Both the position numbers and the translations under genes were made by a program. The notes under the pieces are model-generated. The model saw only the letters and a program-made list of their open reading frames with translations. It made no database searches and had not been told where the DNA came from. A DNA stretch of 64,000 nt from Candidatus Aristotella avistercoris. Lineage in GTDB: Bacteria; Bacillota; Clostridia; Oscillospirales; Ruminococcaceae. The stretch lies in assembly GCA_904397835.1 (NCBI GenBank), contig CAJFOV010000046.1, positions 1 through 64,000 of the forward strand, read 5' to 3'. Each line of letters starts with the position of its first letter. The stretch's first letter is position 1. This document shows positions 35,955 through 45,288 of this stretch, in pieces.

Positions 35955-36911
35955 ATGGTAAAAATCATTGAGCCTAAAATTGAGACGGCCGAACTGCGCT
36001 CCGATGGGACCTACGGCAGGTTTGTGGTGGAGCCCCTGGACCGCGGCTTTGGGATCACATTGGGCAACAGCCTTAGACGTGTGCTACTCTCCTCGCTTCC
36101 TGGTGTTGCCGTCATCTCTGTCAAGATCGATGGAATTCAGCATGAATTTTCCACCCTCCCCGGTGTGAAGGAGGATGTCACCGAGATCATCCTGAACATC
36201 AAGGGGCTCACGGCAAAGCTCTACTGCGACGGCCCCAAGACCGTGCGCATCAATGCCGAGGGTGAGTGCGATGTTACGGCGGGCATGATCGAGTGCGACT
36301 CTGAGATCGAGATCCTCGATCCCAGCATGCACATTGCGACCCTCAGCGACCAGGGCAGACTGTCGATGGAGATCACCCTGAAAAAAGGCCAGGGCTATGT
36401 CTCCTCTGAGCGCAACAAGCAGCTGGAGCTGGAGAAGGCCCCCCTGGGCACCATCCCGGTGGACAGCATCTATACGCCCGTTCTCAAGGTCAACTACAAC
36501 GTTGAGAACACCCGCGTCGAACAGATCACAGACTATGATAAACTGACTCTGGAGGTTTGGACCGACGGCACCATCTCCGCCAAGGAGGCCGTCAGCCTCG
36601 CGGCCAAGATCCTCAATCGGCAACTCAATCACTTCGTCGATCTCTCCGACGAGGTGAGCTCCACAGAGATTATGGAGAAGAAGGAAGACACCGGCAAAGA
36701 GAAAGTTCTTGAGATGACTATTGAAGAGCTTGACCTGTCTGTTCGTGCGTTTAACTGCCTGAAGCGCGCAGGCGTCAACACCGTCAGCGACTTGATCAAC
36801 AAGTCCCCTGAGGAGATGATGAAGGTGCGCAACTTGGGCAAGAAGTCCTTGGAGGAAGTGATCTCCAAGCTTCAGTCCTTGGGGTTTGACCTGAACAAGG
36901 ACGAAGAGTAA
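35955..36911 (+). CDS. rpoA: RNA polymerase subunit alpha
   Basis: 318 residues. The N-terminal dimerisation domain ([23 protein letters not shown]) nucleates the polymerase; the C-terminal domain ([19 protein letters not shown] to [10 protein letters not shown]) contacts UP elements and activators, joined by an acidic Lys/Glu linker. AGGAGGGG precedes the ATG. A 72-base gap after rpsD has no terminator. Confidence 0.98.
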   Translation: MVKIIEPKIETAELRSDGTYGRFVVEPLDRGFGITLGNSLRRVLLSSLPGVAVISVKIDGIQHEFSTLPGVKEDVTEIILNIKGLTAKLYCDGPKTVRINAEGECDVTAGMIECDSEIEILDPSMHIATLSDQGRLSMEITLKKGQGYVSSERNKQLELEKAPLGTIPVDSIYTPVLKVNYNVENTRVEQITDYDKLTLEVWTDGTISAKEAVSLAAKILNRQLNHFVDLSDEVSSTEIMEKKEDTGKEKVLEMTIEELDLSVRAFNCLKRAGVNTVSDLINKSPEEMMKVRNLGKKSLEEVISKLQSLGFDLNKDEE

Positions 36912-36950
36912 GGCTATATCCAGAAACTCACAGTAAAGGAGTGAATTTCG

Positions 36951-37292
36951 ATGCCAGGAACCAGAAAACTCGGCAGAACCACGGACCACAGAAGAGCAAT
37001 GCTCCGGGCCATGGTCACCTATCTGCTGGAGACAGGTAAAATCGAAACCACAGTGACCCGGGCCAAGGAGGTCCGTGCAATGGCTGAGAAGATGATCACC
37101 ATTGCTAAGGATGGCTCCCTGCACGCCAAGCGTCAGGTTTATTCCTATATCACCAAAGAGACCGTTGCCAAGAAGGTCATTGATGAGATTGCCCCCAAGT
37201 ACCGGGAGGTCAACGGCGGTTACACCCGCATCATCAAGATCGGCCCCCGCCGCGGCGATGCCGCAGAGATGGCCATCATCGAGCTGGTCTAA
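36951..37292 (+). CDS. rplQ: 50S ribosomal protein L17
   Basis: 113 residues, tunnel-exit protein; [21 protein letters not shown] and the end [16 protein letters not shown] are family hallmarks. Last gene of the operon, 15 bases before the terminator hairpin. Confidence 0.97.
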   Translation: MPGTRKLGRTTDHRRAMLRAMVTYLLETGKIETTVTRAKEVRAMAEKMITIAKDGSLHAKRQVYSYITKETVAKKVIDEIAPKYREVNGGYTRIIKIGPRRGDAAEMAIIELV

Positions 37293-37307
37293 TTAGCCAT
37301 AGGGTTC

Positions 37308-37340
37308 AACGAGGGAAGCGGCCGCTTCCCTCGTTTTTCT
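37308..37340 (+). terminator. Terminator of the ribosomal operon
   Basis: ACGAGGGAAGCGG and its exact inverse form a long perfect stem, followed by TTTTTCT. It closes the S10-spc-alpha transcript. Confidence 0.92.
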
Positions 37341-37440
37341 CTATCGGGAAAGGCACTGGCGTATCCCCAAAAATCGTTCTGGCCGCCCGGCAAAGAGCGG
37401 AGAATTCACAGTTTGTTTACGGAATGGGGATCAAAATTGC

Positions 37441-37471
37441 TTGACCTGGAGTGAACTTGAAATGGTATGCT
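37441..37471 (+). promoter_or_regulatory. MerR-type promoter before the moxR operon
   Basis: CTTGACC (TTGACC 37441-37446) and TATGCT (37466-37471) are 19 bases apart, with the partial dyad TGGAGT-GA-ACTTGA (37447-37460) in the spacer. The pattern CTTGAC-x-TGGAGT-xx-ACT is that of MerR/AdhR-like sites, with a degenerate right arm. Leader to moxR about 115 bases. Confidence 0.5.
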
Positions 37472-37588
37472 AAGGCTGTCCATCTCCCGTCCCATTGGGC
37501 GGGATTGGCCCCATGCGGGTGGGATAGGGCGGTGAAGGCCCGATCAGCGAGGGGCTTTGGCACTTTGAAGACAAGGGAGGAACGGCCC

Positions 37589-38536
37589 ATGGAACCAAAC
37601 AATACACGCCCCATCCAGGCGATTTTACAGCAGGTCCAAAAGGCGGTGGTGGGCAAGGATGAGGTGCTCCTGCAGGTGCTGCTGGCTATTTTGGCCAGGG
37701 GCCATGTCCTGCTGGAGGACATCCCCGGGGTGGGGAAGACCACCATGGCTCTGGCCTTTTCCAAGGCCCTGGGCCTCAAATATCAGCGGGTGCAGTTCAC
37801 GCCGGACGTGATGCCCTCGGACATCACCGGCTTTTCCCTGTACAACCGGGAAAAAGGCTGTATGGAGTACCAGCCGGGGGCGGTGCTCTGCAACCTCTTT
37901 TTGGCGGACGAGCTCAACCGGGCCTCCAGCCGTACCCAGTCGGCCCTGTTGGAGGCCATGGAGGAGGGGCAGGTGACGGTGGACGGTGTCACCCACCCGG
38001 TGCCAAAACCCTTCTTTGTCATTGCCACCCAGAACCCAACTGGCGCATCGGGAACCCAGCTGCTGCCAGACTCCCAATTGGACCGGTTTGCCATGCGCCT
38101 GTCCATCGGCTACCCCAGCCGGGAGCAGGAGGCCCGCATGGTCCGCCAGCGTCAGGGGGGGAATCCCCTGGATCAGGTCCGGCGGGTGTTGGAGCGGGCG
38201 GAACTGGAGGCCCTCTGCGACCAGGTGCAGCAGGTGTACCTGTGTGACGAGGTGTTGGACTATATCCTATCCCTGGTGGAGGAGACCCGCCGGGATCCCC
38301 GGGTTCTTCAGGGGGCCAGCCCCAGGGCCACCCTCTCCCTGGTGGCGGTGAGCCGGGCCATGGCCTTTGTCCAGGGGCGGGACTATGTGATTCCAGAGGA
38401 TGTCTCCGCCGTCTTCCGCCCGGTCATTGGCCACCGAATTTTGCTCCGGGTCCCCACCGGCGGGGTACAGCAGAGCCGGGGCGACCTGCTGGGGGAGATC
38501 CTTGGCAGGGTCAAGGCTCCGAGGCTCAGGCCATGA
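37589..38536 (+). CDS. MoxR-family AAA+ ATPase
   Basis: 315 residues. Chaperone-like AAA+ ATPase that works with VWA or DUF58 partners in maturing other proteins. Walker A DIPGVGKTTMA (about 46), Walker B LFLADELNRASSRTQSALLEAMEE (about 105), sensor 1 FFVIATQNP (about 148) and the C-terminal lid GASPRATLSL. The ATG at 37589 has ACAAGGGAGGAACGGCCC before it. The stop overlaps the DUF58 gene by 4 bases (ATGA), so synthesis is coupled. Confidence 0.93.
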   Translation: MEPNNTRPIQAILQQVQKAVVGKDEVLLQVLLAILARGHVLLEDIPGVGKTTMALAFSKALGLKYQRVQFTPDVMPSDITGFSLYNREKGCMEYQPGAVLCNLFLADELNRASSRTQSALLEAMEEGQVTVDGVTHPVPKPFFVIATQNPTGASGTQLLPDSQLDRFAMRLSIGYPSREQEARMVRQRQGGNPLDQVRRVLERAELEALCDQVQQVYLCDEVLDYILSLVEETRRDPRVLQGASPRATLSLVAVSRAMAFVQGRDYVIPEDVSAVFRPVIGHRILLRVPTGGVQQSRGDLLGEILGRVKAPRLRP

Positions 38537-39522
38537 TCGGCCGGTGGATTGCCTATGGCCTCTTCCTGCTGGGGGCGCTGCTGTTGCAGATCCTATACGA
38601 CGGCTATCTGGGTGGGCTGTTGCTGCCCATTGCCCTGGCGCTGCCAGTCCTCTCCCTGTTATTGAGTGTCCCCGCACTGGCCAGGGCCCAGATACACGTC
38701 ACTCCCACCGCCCAGCGCCTGCAGCGGGGGGAGGTGGGCGCCTGGGAGGTGTCTCTGAACTGCCCTCTGCCGCTGCCCCGGCTGCGGATACGTCTGACAA
38801 TCCAAAATTGTTTGACCCAGCACAGGTTACAGCAGGTGCTGCTGTTTGACGGCCCTGGGGAGGGGCTGTTATACCGGCTGCCCATGGGGACAGATCAGTG
38901 CGGCAAATTGCTCTGCCAGGTGGTTCAGGTGCGCATGTGGGACTATATGGGCCTGTTTCCCTTGCCGCTGAAGGGAAGGGGGCAGGTGGAAGCCCTGGTC
39001 TACCCGGTACCCACGGAGCCCCGGCTGCTCCAGATCCCCGGGGTACGCCAGGCCCTGGAGGCCCTTCCGCTGCCTGCAGGCCGGGGACAGCAGCTTGGGG
39101 ATGCGGACGAGCTGCGGCCCTATCGCCCGGGGGACCCCCTGCGGACGGTCCACTGGAAACTCTCCACCAAGTGGGAGGAGTGGATCGTGCGGCAGGGCTC
39201 TCCCACGGTGCGGCCCACGGTTCTGCTGACCTTTGATCACTTTGGCCCCTATCAAGCGGTGGAGAAGGTGCTGGATGAGCTCTATTCCACCGCTCAGGCG
39301 CTGCTGGAGCGGGGGTACCACTGCGAGATCCGCTGGCTGAATCCCCAGGCGGGAGGCGGGCAGGTCCACACCATTGTATGTCAGGAGGATCTGCTGGTCT
39401 GTGTGGATGCAATCCTCAGCCAGCCCCTCGCCCCGGAGGGTCCCTCGATTCTGGAGGCGCTCCCCCCTGAGCAGGAGGGGGTCCTCCACTGTCATCTCAC
39501 GCCGGAGGAGGTGGGCCCATGA
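38533..39522 (+). CDS. DUF58 domain membrane-anchored protein
   Basis: 329 residues. Two N-terminal membrane helices (about 4-50), then a beta-rich region and the DUF58 core DADELRPYRPGDPLRTVHWKLSTKW (about 195-220). DUF58 proteins accompany MoxR ATPases and resemble VWA folds. Four-base overlaps with both neighbours show one transcriptional and translational unit. Function of the complex is unknown; envelope protein maturation is a reasonable inference. Confidence 0.88.
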   Translation: MIGRWIAYGLFLLGALLLQILYDGYLGGLLLPIALALPVLSLLLSVPALARAQIHVTPTAQRLQRGEVGAWEVSLNCPLPLPRLRIRLTIQNCLTQHRLQQVLLFDGPGEGLLYRLPMGTDQCGKLLCQVVQVRMWDYMGLFPLPLKGRGQVEALVYPVPTEPRLLQIPGVRQALEALPLPAGRGQQLGDADELRPYRPGDPLRTVHWKLSTKWEEWIVRQGSPTVRPTVLLTFDHFGPYQAVEKVLDELYSTAQALLERGYHCEIRWLNPQAGGGQVHTIVCQEDLLVCVDAILSQPLAPEGPSILEALPPEQEGVLHCHLTPEEVGP

Positions 39523-41771
39523 GCATAGGACAACCCCGCCTGCGGAAAAAGCGGGCGGCAGTCACCTACACTCCCCTGTCCCTGTTGGAGAAGGGGCTGG
39601 AGCTGTTTCTCCTATTGACAGGGACCATGACCTTCGCCGTGGAGGTCTATGAGATTCCGGTGGACCCGGCCTCAGTCCTGCTTGCCTGTTTGGGCATCTC
39701 CCTGGTTCTGCCGGCAATCTATGGCCGCTGGAGGTGGAAATTTCCGCCGGCCCTGGTCCTGTTGGGGGTCATGATGGTGGCCGTGGGTCTCTGGATGGAG
39801 CCCTTGGCCCGAGGCGGGCGCACGGTGTTGGCCGCAGCGGTGGGGACGGTGGCCCAGGCTGTGGGCCGCGATATCACCCTGCTGGTGCTCCAGGAGGGGA
39901 GCCCCCTGGAGTGTCTGGCCTTTGTGTTGCTGGTGGCGGCCCTGCTGGGCATTCTGTTGGGCGCCGCAGTCCTGGGAAGCAGGTTCTGGACGGTCTTTTT
40001 GCTGCCCATGCCGCTGCTGCTGCCGGCCTTTATCGCCGAGCTGGACCTGGCCTGGCTCCCCCTGCTGGCAGTGGGGTGCGGCTGGGGAATGCGCCTGTTT
40101 GAGAGCCTGGCCCTCCGGGGCAGCCCTGCCAAGGGGACCCTTGTGGGTATGCTGGCCCTGCCGGCGGTAGCCCTGACCCTGACGGGCCTCTTTTTCCTGA
40201 TCCCTCAGGCCCAGTACACCCAGCCCACCTGGGCCCTGCAGGCCCAAAACCGCCTCATCAACTGGGGCGTGGAGCTGGTGGACCGCCTCTGGCAGAGGGA
40301 CCCCGCCCAGACGGACCTGCCACAGCTGCCCTGGACCTTGCCGGGAAGCGGCGACACCGGTGTGGTGAATTTGGCGGGTGCGGGCCCCAGGAACTACACC
40401 GGCCGCTCGGTGCTGCAGGTGGAGGGGGAGGCGCCGGGAACCCTGTACCTGCGGGGGAGTGCAGTTGCCACCTACACCGGCAGTGCCTGGCTCCCGTTGG
40501 ATGAGGAGCAGCTGGAGCAGCTCTCCCGGGCCTTTTCGGCCACCCAGGGGGAGAACCGCTCCATCTATTTCCCGGCAGCCCTGTACCCCACCCAGAGGGA
40601 TTACACCGTCACCATCACAAATCTGGGGTTGGCGGGCAACCTGATCTACTACCCCTACCAGCCTCTGAATCTGTCCTTTGCCCAGATGTCAGGGGACATG
40701 GGGCTGGTCTACCAGGGGGAAGCGGACCGGTACACCGTCTCCTACCGGCCGCTGGATACCGGCCAGCCCATGGGGGTCCTCACAGGGGAGAACCAGTGGA
40801 CCCAGTGGTCCTACCGGGAGTTTGTGTATGACACCTACCTGCAGGTGCCCCAGGAGCTGCGGGCAGGGCTCCAAGCCTTTTTGACCCGTGCCCGCCGGGC
40901 GGTGGACACCTACCCCCTGTTGACCGGCCCGGGGAACGGGGCCTACAGCAGGACCATGGGGGCCGCCTCGGAGGTGGCCGCCCTGTTGGACGCCACCACC
41001 CAATATGACCTGCAGACCCCTGTCACCCCCCAGGGGGAGGACTTTGTCCTCTACTTCCTCAACACCAGCCATCGGGGCTACTGTATGCACTATGCCAGCG
41101 CCGCCACGCTGCTGCTGCGCCTCCAAGGGATCCCTGCCCGGTATGTCAGCGGCTATCTGACCCAACTGCCTGACACACTGCAGGTGACGGTGCCCGACTC
41201 CAGCGCCCACGCCTGGGTGGAGATCTATCTGGACGGTTACGGCTGGTACCCGGTGGAGATGACTCCTGCCGGCGCCGTTCTGCCCAATGAGGGGGAGACG
41301 GTGGAGACCCTGCCCCAGGATCCGGAGTCCCAGGAGGATCCGGAGATCCAGGAGAGCCAGCCTGAAATCACACCTCCGGCGGAGCAGGCGCCAGAAGCGC
41401 CCCAGGGGGGCATGCCGGCGCCGGCCCGATGGATCCTCCCCCTGGTGTTGGCGGTGATCCTGGTCTCCCTGCCCCTGCTCTATGGCCTGTGGCGTCTGGT
41501 CCGCTGGCAGCGCCTGGTGGGGGAGAGGGACAACAACCGCGCCGTGATTGGGATCTATGGCCTGTTCCAGGAGCTGTTGCCCTGGGGCGGGGAGACCCCT
41601 CCCCAGGTGGAGGACCTGACCCGCAAGGCCCGGTTCAGCGCCCACACCCTTACGGCTCAGGAGCGGGATCTGGTCTTCGCCCAGCTGTTGGCACAGCGGG
41701 ACCGGGTATCCCAGAGGCTCCCCAGATGGAAGCGATGGATCTTCTGCCACCTGGTATTCCCCGGGAAATAG
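39519..41771 (+). CDS. Membrane transglutaminase-like cysteine protease
   Basis: 750 residues. About six N-terminal membrane segments (residues 20-230), a large extracellular part, a transglutaminase-like core and a final membrane helix (about 635-655) with a cytoplasmic tail resembling DUF4129. The catalytic Cys is in HRGYCMHYASAATLLLR and the His in SSAHAWVEIYLDGYGW; the third residue reads Glu (PVEMTP) where many homologues have Asp. The MoxR/DUF58/transglutaminase set recurs in many bacteria; the target is unknown. Confidence 0.9.
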   Translation: MSIGQPRLRKKRAAVTYTPLSLLEKGLELFLLLTGTMTFAVEVYEIPVDPASVLLACLGISLVLPAIYGRWRWKFPPALVLLGVMMVAVGLWMEPLARGGRTVLAAAVGTVAQAVGRDITLLVLQEGSPLECLAFVLLVAALLGILLGAAVLGSRFWTVFLLPMPLLLPAFIAELDLAWLPLLAVGCGWGMRLFESLALRGSPAKGTLVGMLALPAVALTLTGLFFLIPQAQYTQPTWALQAQNRLINWGVELVDRLWQRDPAQTDLPQLPWTLPGSGDTGVVNLAGAGPRNYTGRSVLQVEGEAPGTLYLRGSAVATYTGSAWLPLDEEQLEQLSRAFSATQGENRSIYFPAALYPTQRDYTVTITNLGLAGNLIYYPYQPLNLSFAQMSGDMGLVYQGEADRYTVSYRPLDTGQPMGVLTGENQWTQWSYREFVYDTYLQVPQELRAGLQAFLTRARRAVDTYPLLTGPGNGAYSRTMGAASEVAALLDATTQYDLQTPVTPQGEDFVLYFLNTSHRGYCMHYASAATLLLRLQGIPARYVSGYLTQLPDTLQVTVPDSSAHAWVEIYLDGYGWYPVEMTPAGAVLPNEGETVETLPQDPESQEDPEIQESQPEITPPAEQAPEAPQGGMPAPARWILPLVLAVILVSLPLLYGLWRLVRWQRLVGERDNNRAVIGIYGLFQELLPWGGETPPQVEDLTRKARFSAHTLTAQERDLVFAQLLAQRDRVSQRLPRWKRWIFCHLVFPGK

Positions 41772-41901
41772 GGGACCTGCCGCCTCCGCCTGTATCCTGC
41801 CAGCAGACGGCAGAGGGTCGCTGTAAACGCTCCAATGTGGGGGATGCCCCTGGCAGGGTGGGACGTGCTTTTGCACCACTTTGGAATCGATGATAAAAGG
41901 A

Positions 41902-41937
41902 GCACCCCTGGACAGAATGTCCAGGGGTGCTTATTCT
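41902..41937. terminator. Bidirectional terminator after the moxR operon
   Basis: GCACCCCTGGACA (41902-41914) pairs perfectly with TGTCCAGGGGTGC (41918-41930); TTATTCT follows on the plus strand and TCCTTTTATC on the minus strand. It separates convergent operons. Confidence 0.88.
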
Positions 41938-41986
41938 ATGGATTTTTCTGGCCGTCCACAGGGTGCACAGCGGGGCTGTGGGCCAC

Positions 41987-43717
41987 CTACCGGTGGAACT
42001 GCATCTCATAGTAGTGGGCATAGAGGCCCCCCTTGGCCAGCAGCTCCTCATGGGTGCCCCGCTCGGCGATGCCGTTGTCTGCCACCACCAGGATTTCATC
42101 GGCCCCCTGGATGGTGGAGAGCCGGTGGGCGATGGTGATGGTGGTGCGGTTTTTGGCCAGCTCCTCCAGGCTGCGCTGGATGTGGCGCTCGCTCTCGTTG
42201 TCCAGGGCGCTGGTGGCCTCATCCAAAATGAGGACGGGCGGGTTCTTCAAAAACACCCGGGCGATGGAGATGCGCTGCTTCTGGCCGCCGGAGAGGCGGG
42301 TGCCCCGCTCCCCCACAAAGGTGTCGTAGCCGTCGGGGAGCTCCTGAATAAAGTCGTGGATGTTGGCCTTTTTGGCGGCCTCCACAATCTCCTCCATGGA
42401 GGCGCCGGGCTTGCCGTAGGCGATGTTCTCCTTGATGGTGCCGCAGAAGAGGTAGACATCCTGCTGCACAATGCCGATCTGGCTGCGCAGGCTCTCCAAG
42501 GTCAGGGTGCGCACGTCCTGGCCGTCAATGGTGACCCGGCCGCCGGTGACATCGTAGAACCGGGGCAGCAGGGAACAGATGGTGGTCTTGCCGCTGCCGC
42601 TGGGGCCCACCAGGGCGATGGACTTGCCCGCCGGAATCTGGAAGGAGACGTGGGAAAGCACCGGCTCATCGTCCTCGTAGTGGAAGGACACATCCTCATA
42701 GGCCACGTTCCCCTTGACGTTCTCCAGAGGCTTAGCGTCGGGGGCGTCTTCAATGTCCGGCTCGGTCTCCATCACCGCCACAAAGCGTTTGAAACCGCTC
42801 AGGCCCTTCTGCATCATCTCCATCAGTTCCACCAGAATCTGAATGGGGCTGATGAAGATGCCGATGTATAGGGCGTACATGGCAAGATCCGCCGCCTGCA
42901 TCTGCCCCTTGGCAATGAGGAACCCGCCAAAGACCAGGGTCATCAGGTACATCATCCCCTGGAAGAACAGGTTGCAGCCCATGAAGGAGCCCATGCACTT
43001 GTAGTTATCCCGCTTGGAGAGGAGAAAGCCGTGGTTGCTCTTGCGGAACTTTTGGCGCTCCACCTCCTCGTTGGCAAAGGACTGGACCACCCGGATGCCT
43101 GCCAAGGTGTCCTGGAGGGTGGCGTTGACGTCGCCGATCTTGCGCCGGTTGTCCATAAAGGTGGCCTGCATGCGCTTGTTCTGCCCCAGGGAGAAGAAGA
43201 ACATGCACAGCACCAGCACCAGCAGCGGGATGGCCAGCCGCCAGTTGATGAGGAACAAAAAGACAAAGGAGCCGATGATCTTAATCAGGGAGATAAACAG
43301 GTTCTCTGGCCCGTGGTGGGCGAACTCTGCAATGTCAAACAGGTCCGAGACCAGCTTGCTCATCATCTGGCCGGAGTTGTTCTGGTCGTAGTAGGAGAAG
43401 GAGAGCTTCTCATAGTGGTCAAAGAGCTGCTGGCGCATGTCCCGCTCCATATAGGCGCCCATCATGTGGCCCTGGTAGCTGACATAGTATTTGCACAGGC
43501 TCTGGATGACATACATCAAAAACAGGGCCAGGCCGATGGGCAGCAGGGCCCGCAGGATGGTGCTGCTGTCCGACTGGAACAGGGTGTTGGTCAAAGTCCG
43601 CAGAATCTGCGGAAAGGCCAGGTCCACCAAACTGATGATGGTGGCGCAGATCAGGTCCAAAAAGAAGACGGTCCGGTAGGGACCGTAGTAGCGGATAAAT
43701 TTTTTGAGTGTTTGCAT
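41987..43717 (-). CDS. ABC exporter half-transporter (membrane domain plus ATPase)
   Basis: 576 residues, type IV ABC exporter architecture: six membrane helices (about 15-310) then the nucleotide-binding domain with Walker A GPSGSGKTT (about 370), signature LSGGQKQR, Walker B VLILDEATSALD and the H-loop in IAHRLSTI. MsbA/BmrA-like; it would act as a dimer with itself, as no partner half gene is adjacent. Substrate cannot be inferred; lipids or drugs are common. Ribosome site GAGAGGGGAAGCA. Confidence 0.92.
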   Translation of the reverse strand: MQTLKKFIRYYGPYRTVFFLDLICATIISLVDLAFPQILRTLTNTLFQSDSSTILRALLPIGLALFLMYVIQSLCKYYVSYQGHMMGAYMERDMRQQLFDHYEKLSFSYYDQNNSGQMMSKLVSDLFDIAEFAHHGPENLFISLIKIIGSFVFLFLINWRLAIPLLVLVLCMFFFSLGQNKRMQATFMDNRRKIGDVNATLQDTLAGIRVVQSFANEEVERQKFRKSNHGFLLSKRDNYKCMGSFMGCNLFFQGMMYLMTLVFGGFLIAKGQMQAADLAMYALYIGIFISPIQILVELMEMMQKGLSGFKRFVAVMETEPDIEDAPDAKPLENVKGNVAYEDVSFHYEDDEPVLSHVSFQIPAGKSIALVGPSGSGKTTICSLLPRFYDVTGGRVTIDGQDVRTLTLESLRSQIGIVQQDVYLFCGTIKENIAYGKPGASMEEIVEAAKKANIHDFIQELPDGYDTFVGERGTRLSGGQKQRISIARVFLKNPPVLILDEATSALDNESERHIQRSLEELAKNRTTITIAHRLSTIQGADEILVVADNGIAERGTHEELLAKGGLYAHYYEMQFHR

Positions 43718-43865
43718 TGCTTCCCCTCTCTCTCATTCTCTCGCTGCACAGGGGCGGAGTTTGGCCGGTGGCATGGGAGTTCCCATCTGCCATCTGTGCT
43801 GGCAATGGATTTGGGCCAACTGACGGCGGACGGAAAACTGGACAGCCCCTGTGGACTTTACTCCA

Positions 43866-43893
43866 ATTATACCATGGATTTGTCCATTTTCCA
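43866..43893 (-). promoter_or_regulatory. Extended -10 promoter of the ABC exporter
   Basis: Minus strand: TGGAAA (43893-43888), 16 bases, then TGG-TATAAT with TATAAT at 43871-43866. The TG one base before the hexamer makes it an extended -10. Leader about 140 bases. Confidence 0.6.
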
Positions 43894-44027
43894 GGAGGGG
43901 ATACGGCAAATTTTCTGCCGGATCCCATGCCCCCCGCTGTATAGAGGAAGGGGCGGATGAAAACTGGGTGGCCCTGTGGTATCATGAAAGAGAAAATTTC
44001 GTCAAAAAATTGAAGGAGGGATTGCCC

Positions 44028-44438
44028 GTGGAGGAAGCTTTCCTGGAACAGGTGCGCCGGTGGGCGTTGGAGACGCCGTCGGTGGAGGGGGCCCTGGTGG
44101 TGGGCTCCTACGCCAGAGGAACCAACCGGCCTGACTCAGATCTGGACCTGTGTATCCTGACCACAGAGAGGGACCAGTTGGTGGAGGACCGGGCCTTCCC
44201 GGCCCGGTTCGGCGTGATCCAAGGCCGGCAGGTGGAGCAGTATGGGGCGTGTACCTCTGTGCGGGTGTGGTACCGCGGGGGCCTGGAGGTGGAGTTCGGA
44301 CTGGTAAACCTTAGCTGGATGGCCCGACCCCTGGATGCGGGCACCAAACAGGTGCTCCAGGGGGGATACCGCGTGCTGGTGGACAAGGGGCGATGTTTTA
44401 CGCCTGAACCCCCCGCTGCTGAGAACGTCACTGTGTAA
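44028..44438 (+). CDS. Minimal nucleotidyltransferase
   Basis: 136 residues. Pol-beta-type fold with the signature GSYARGTNRPDSDLDLCIL: the G-S plus the D-x-D metal pair, with a third acidic residue in LEVEFGLV. Such proteins (MNT type) are often toxin-antitoxin parts or free enzymes that adenylate an unknown target; no HEPN partner gene is beside it. The GTG at 44028 is taken because AAGGAGGG lies 7 bases before it; the frame upstream to 43851 reads as non-coding. Confidence 0.8.
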   Translation: MEEAFLEQVRRWALETPSVEGALVVGSYARGTNRPDSDLDLCILTTERDQLVEDRAFPARFGVIQGRQVEQYGACTSVRVWYRGGLEVEFGLVNLSWMARPLDAGTKQVLQGGYRVLVDKGRCFTPEPPAAENVTV

Positions 44439-44478
44439 AAAACAGGTCCCAGCCCCCGCGGGGCAGGAACCTGTTGGA
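44435..44478. terminator. Shared terminator between convergent genes
   Basis: Minus strand: AACAGGTTCCTGCCCC pairs with GGGGCTGGGACCTGTT with small mismatches and ends in TTTTTT. It lies right after the nucleotidyltransferase stop as well and may serve both genes. Confidence 0.8.
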
Positions 44479-44485
44479 AGGGGGA

Positions 44486-45103
44486 TCACTCCCCCCAGAC
44501 AAAGGTCCTGGCGGCGGTGGCGGCGGCCTCATCGGCGCCGGACCCACCGGTGAAGTTGGTCTCGTGGATCAGACAGTAACAGTGGTCCCCCACCACATAG
44601 TACTGGGTGGTGGTGATTCCGGTGTCCTCCTCCTGGACGGTGAATTTGTACAGCACATCCCCGTTGTCGGTGTAGGTGCCGTCTCCCAGCAGGGTGACGC
44701 CGGCGCTGCCCTGGAGCTGGGCCCCCAGCTGCTGTAGAATGGCATCCCGAAACTGCTCGTGTTCCTCCTTGGCGTAGGGGTTGCGCCCCATGCGAATGGC
44801 CACATTGTCCGGCCTGGGTTGGTCCTGAGCGCCTTGGGCCACAAAGAACACCTGATCCGGTGTGGAGTGCTCCTGGGCTGGCACCCAACCGGCTGGCAGG
44901 GAATAGGCGCCAAAGTCCGCCTCATAGCGGGCCGTTCCACCGGGCTCCTCTGTGACAGAGCGGAAGAGCGCATCTGTTATGGAGGAGGCCGTGCTGGAGG
45001 ACTGGCTGGAGGTGCCAGAGCTGGAGCCTGCGGCCGACGGCGTGCAGGAAGTGAGGGCCAATAGGCACAGCAGAATGGGTAGGAGCCGCGTGGTACGTTT
45101 CAT
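44486..45103 (-). CDS. Small lipoprotein of unknown function
   Basis: 205 residues. Signal peptide with lipobox LTSC (Cys20), a Ser-rich low-complexity linker (about 24-42), then an alpha/beta domain with YEADFGAYSLPAGWVPAQ and repeated TYTDNGDVLYKFTVQ / TTTQYYVVGDHCYCLIHETNF strands. The fold resembles PsbP/DUF1795-like ligand-binding lipoproteins. No homologue of known function is recognised. Divergent from the phosphatase-family gene. Confidence 0.8.
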   Translation of the reverse strand: MKRTTRLLPILLCLLALTSCTPSAAGSSSGTSSQSSSTASSITDALFRSVTEEPGGTARYEADFGAYSLPAGWVPAQEHSTPDQVFFVAQGAQDQPRPDNVAIRMGRNPYAKEEHEQFRDAILQQLGAQLQGSAGVTLLGDGTYTDNGDVLYKFTVQEEDTGITTTQYYVVGDHCYCLIHETNFTGGSGADEAAATAARTFVWGE

Positions 45104-45288
45104 GGGTGGAATCCCTCCTGATCAAACCGGCAAAAAGGCCGGAAACCTTTTGGAACATTTCCATAATTTGAGCATACCAGGGAATGATCTTTTTTTCAAG
45201 TGCTCCGTTTGGTGGTAAAATAGCAATAGAACCGGCGGGTGTCCCTGCATTCCGGGGCCATTTTCCGCCGGCGTGAGGAGGCAGTGAA

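Noticed and set aside
43851..44027. N-terminal extension of the nucleotidyltransferase
   Set aside because: The extra 59 residues look non-coding, and a good ribosome site precedes the GTG at 44028.
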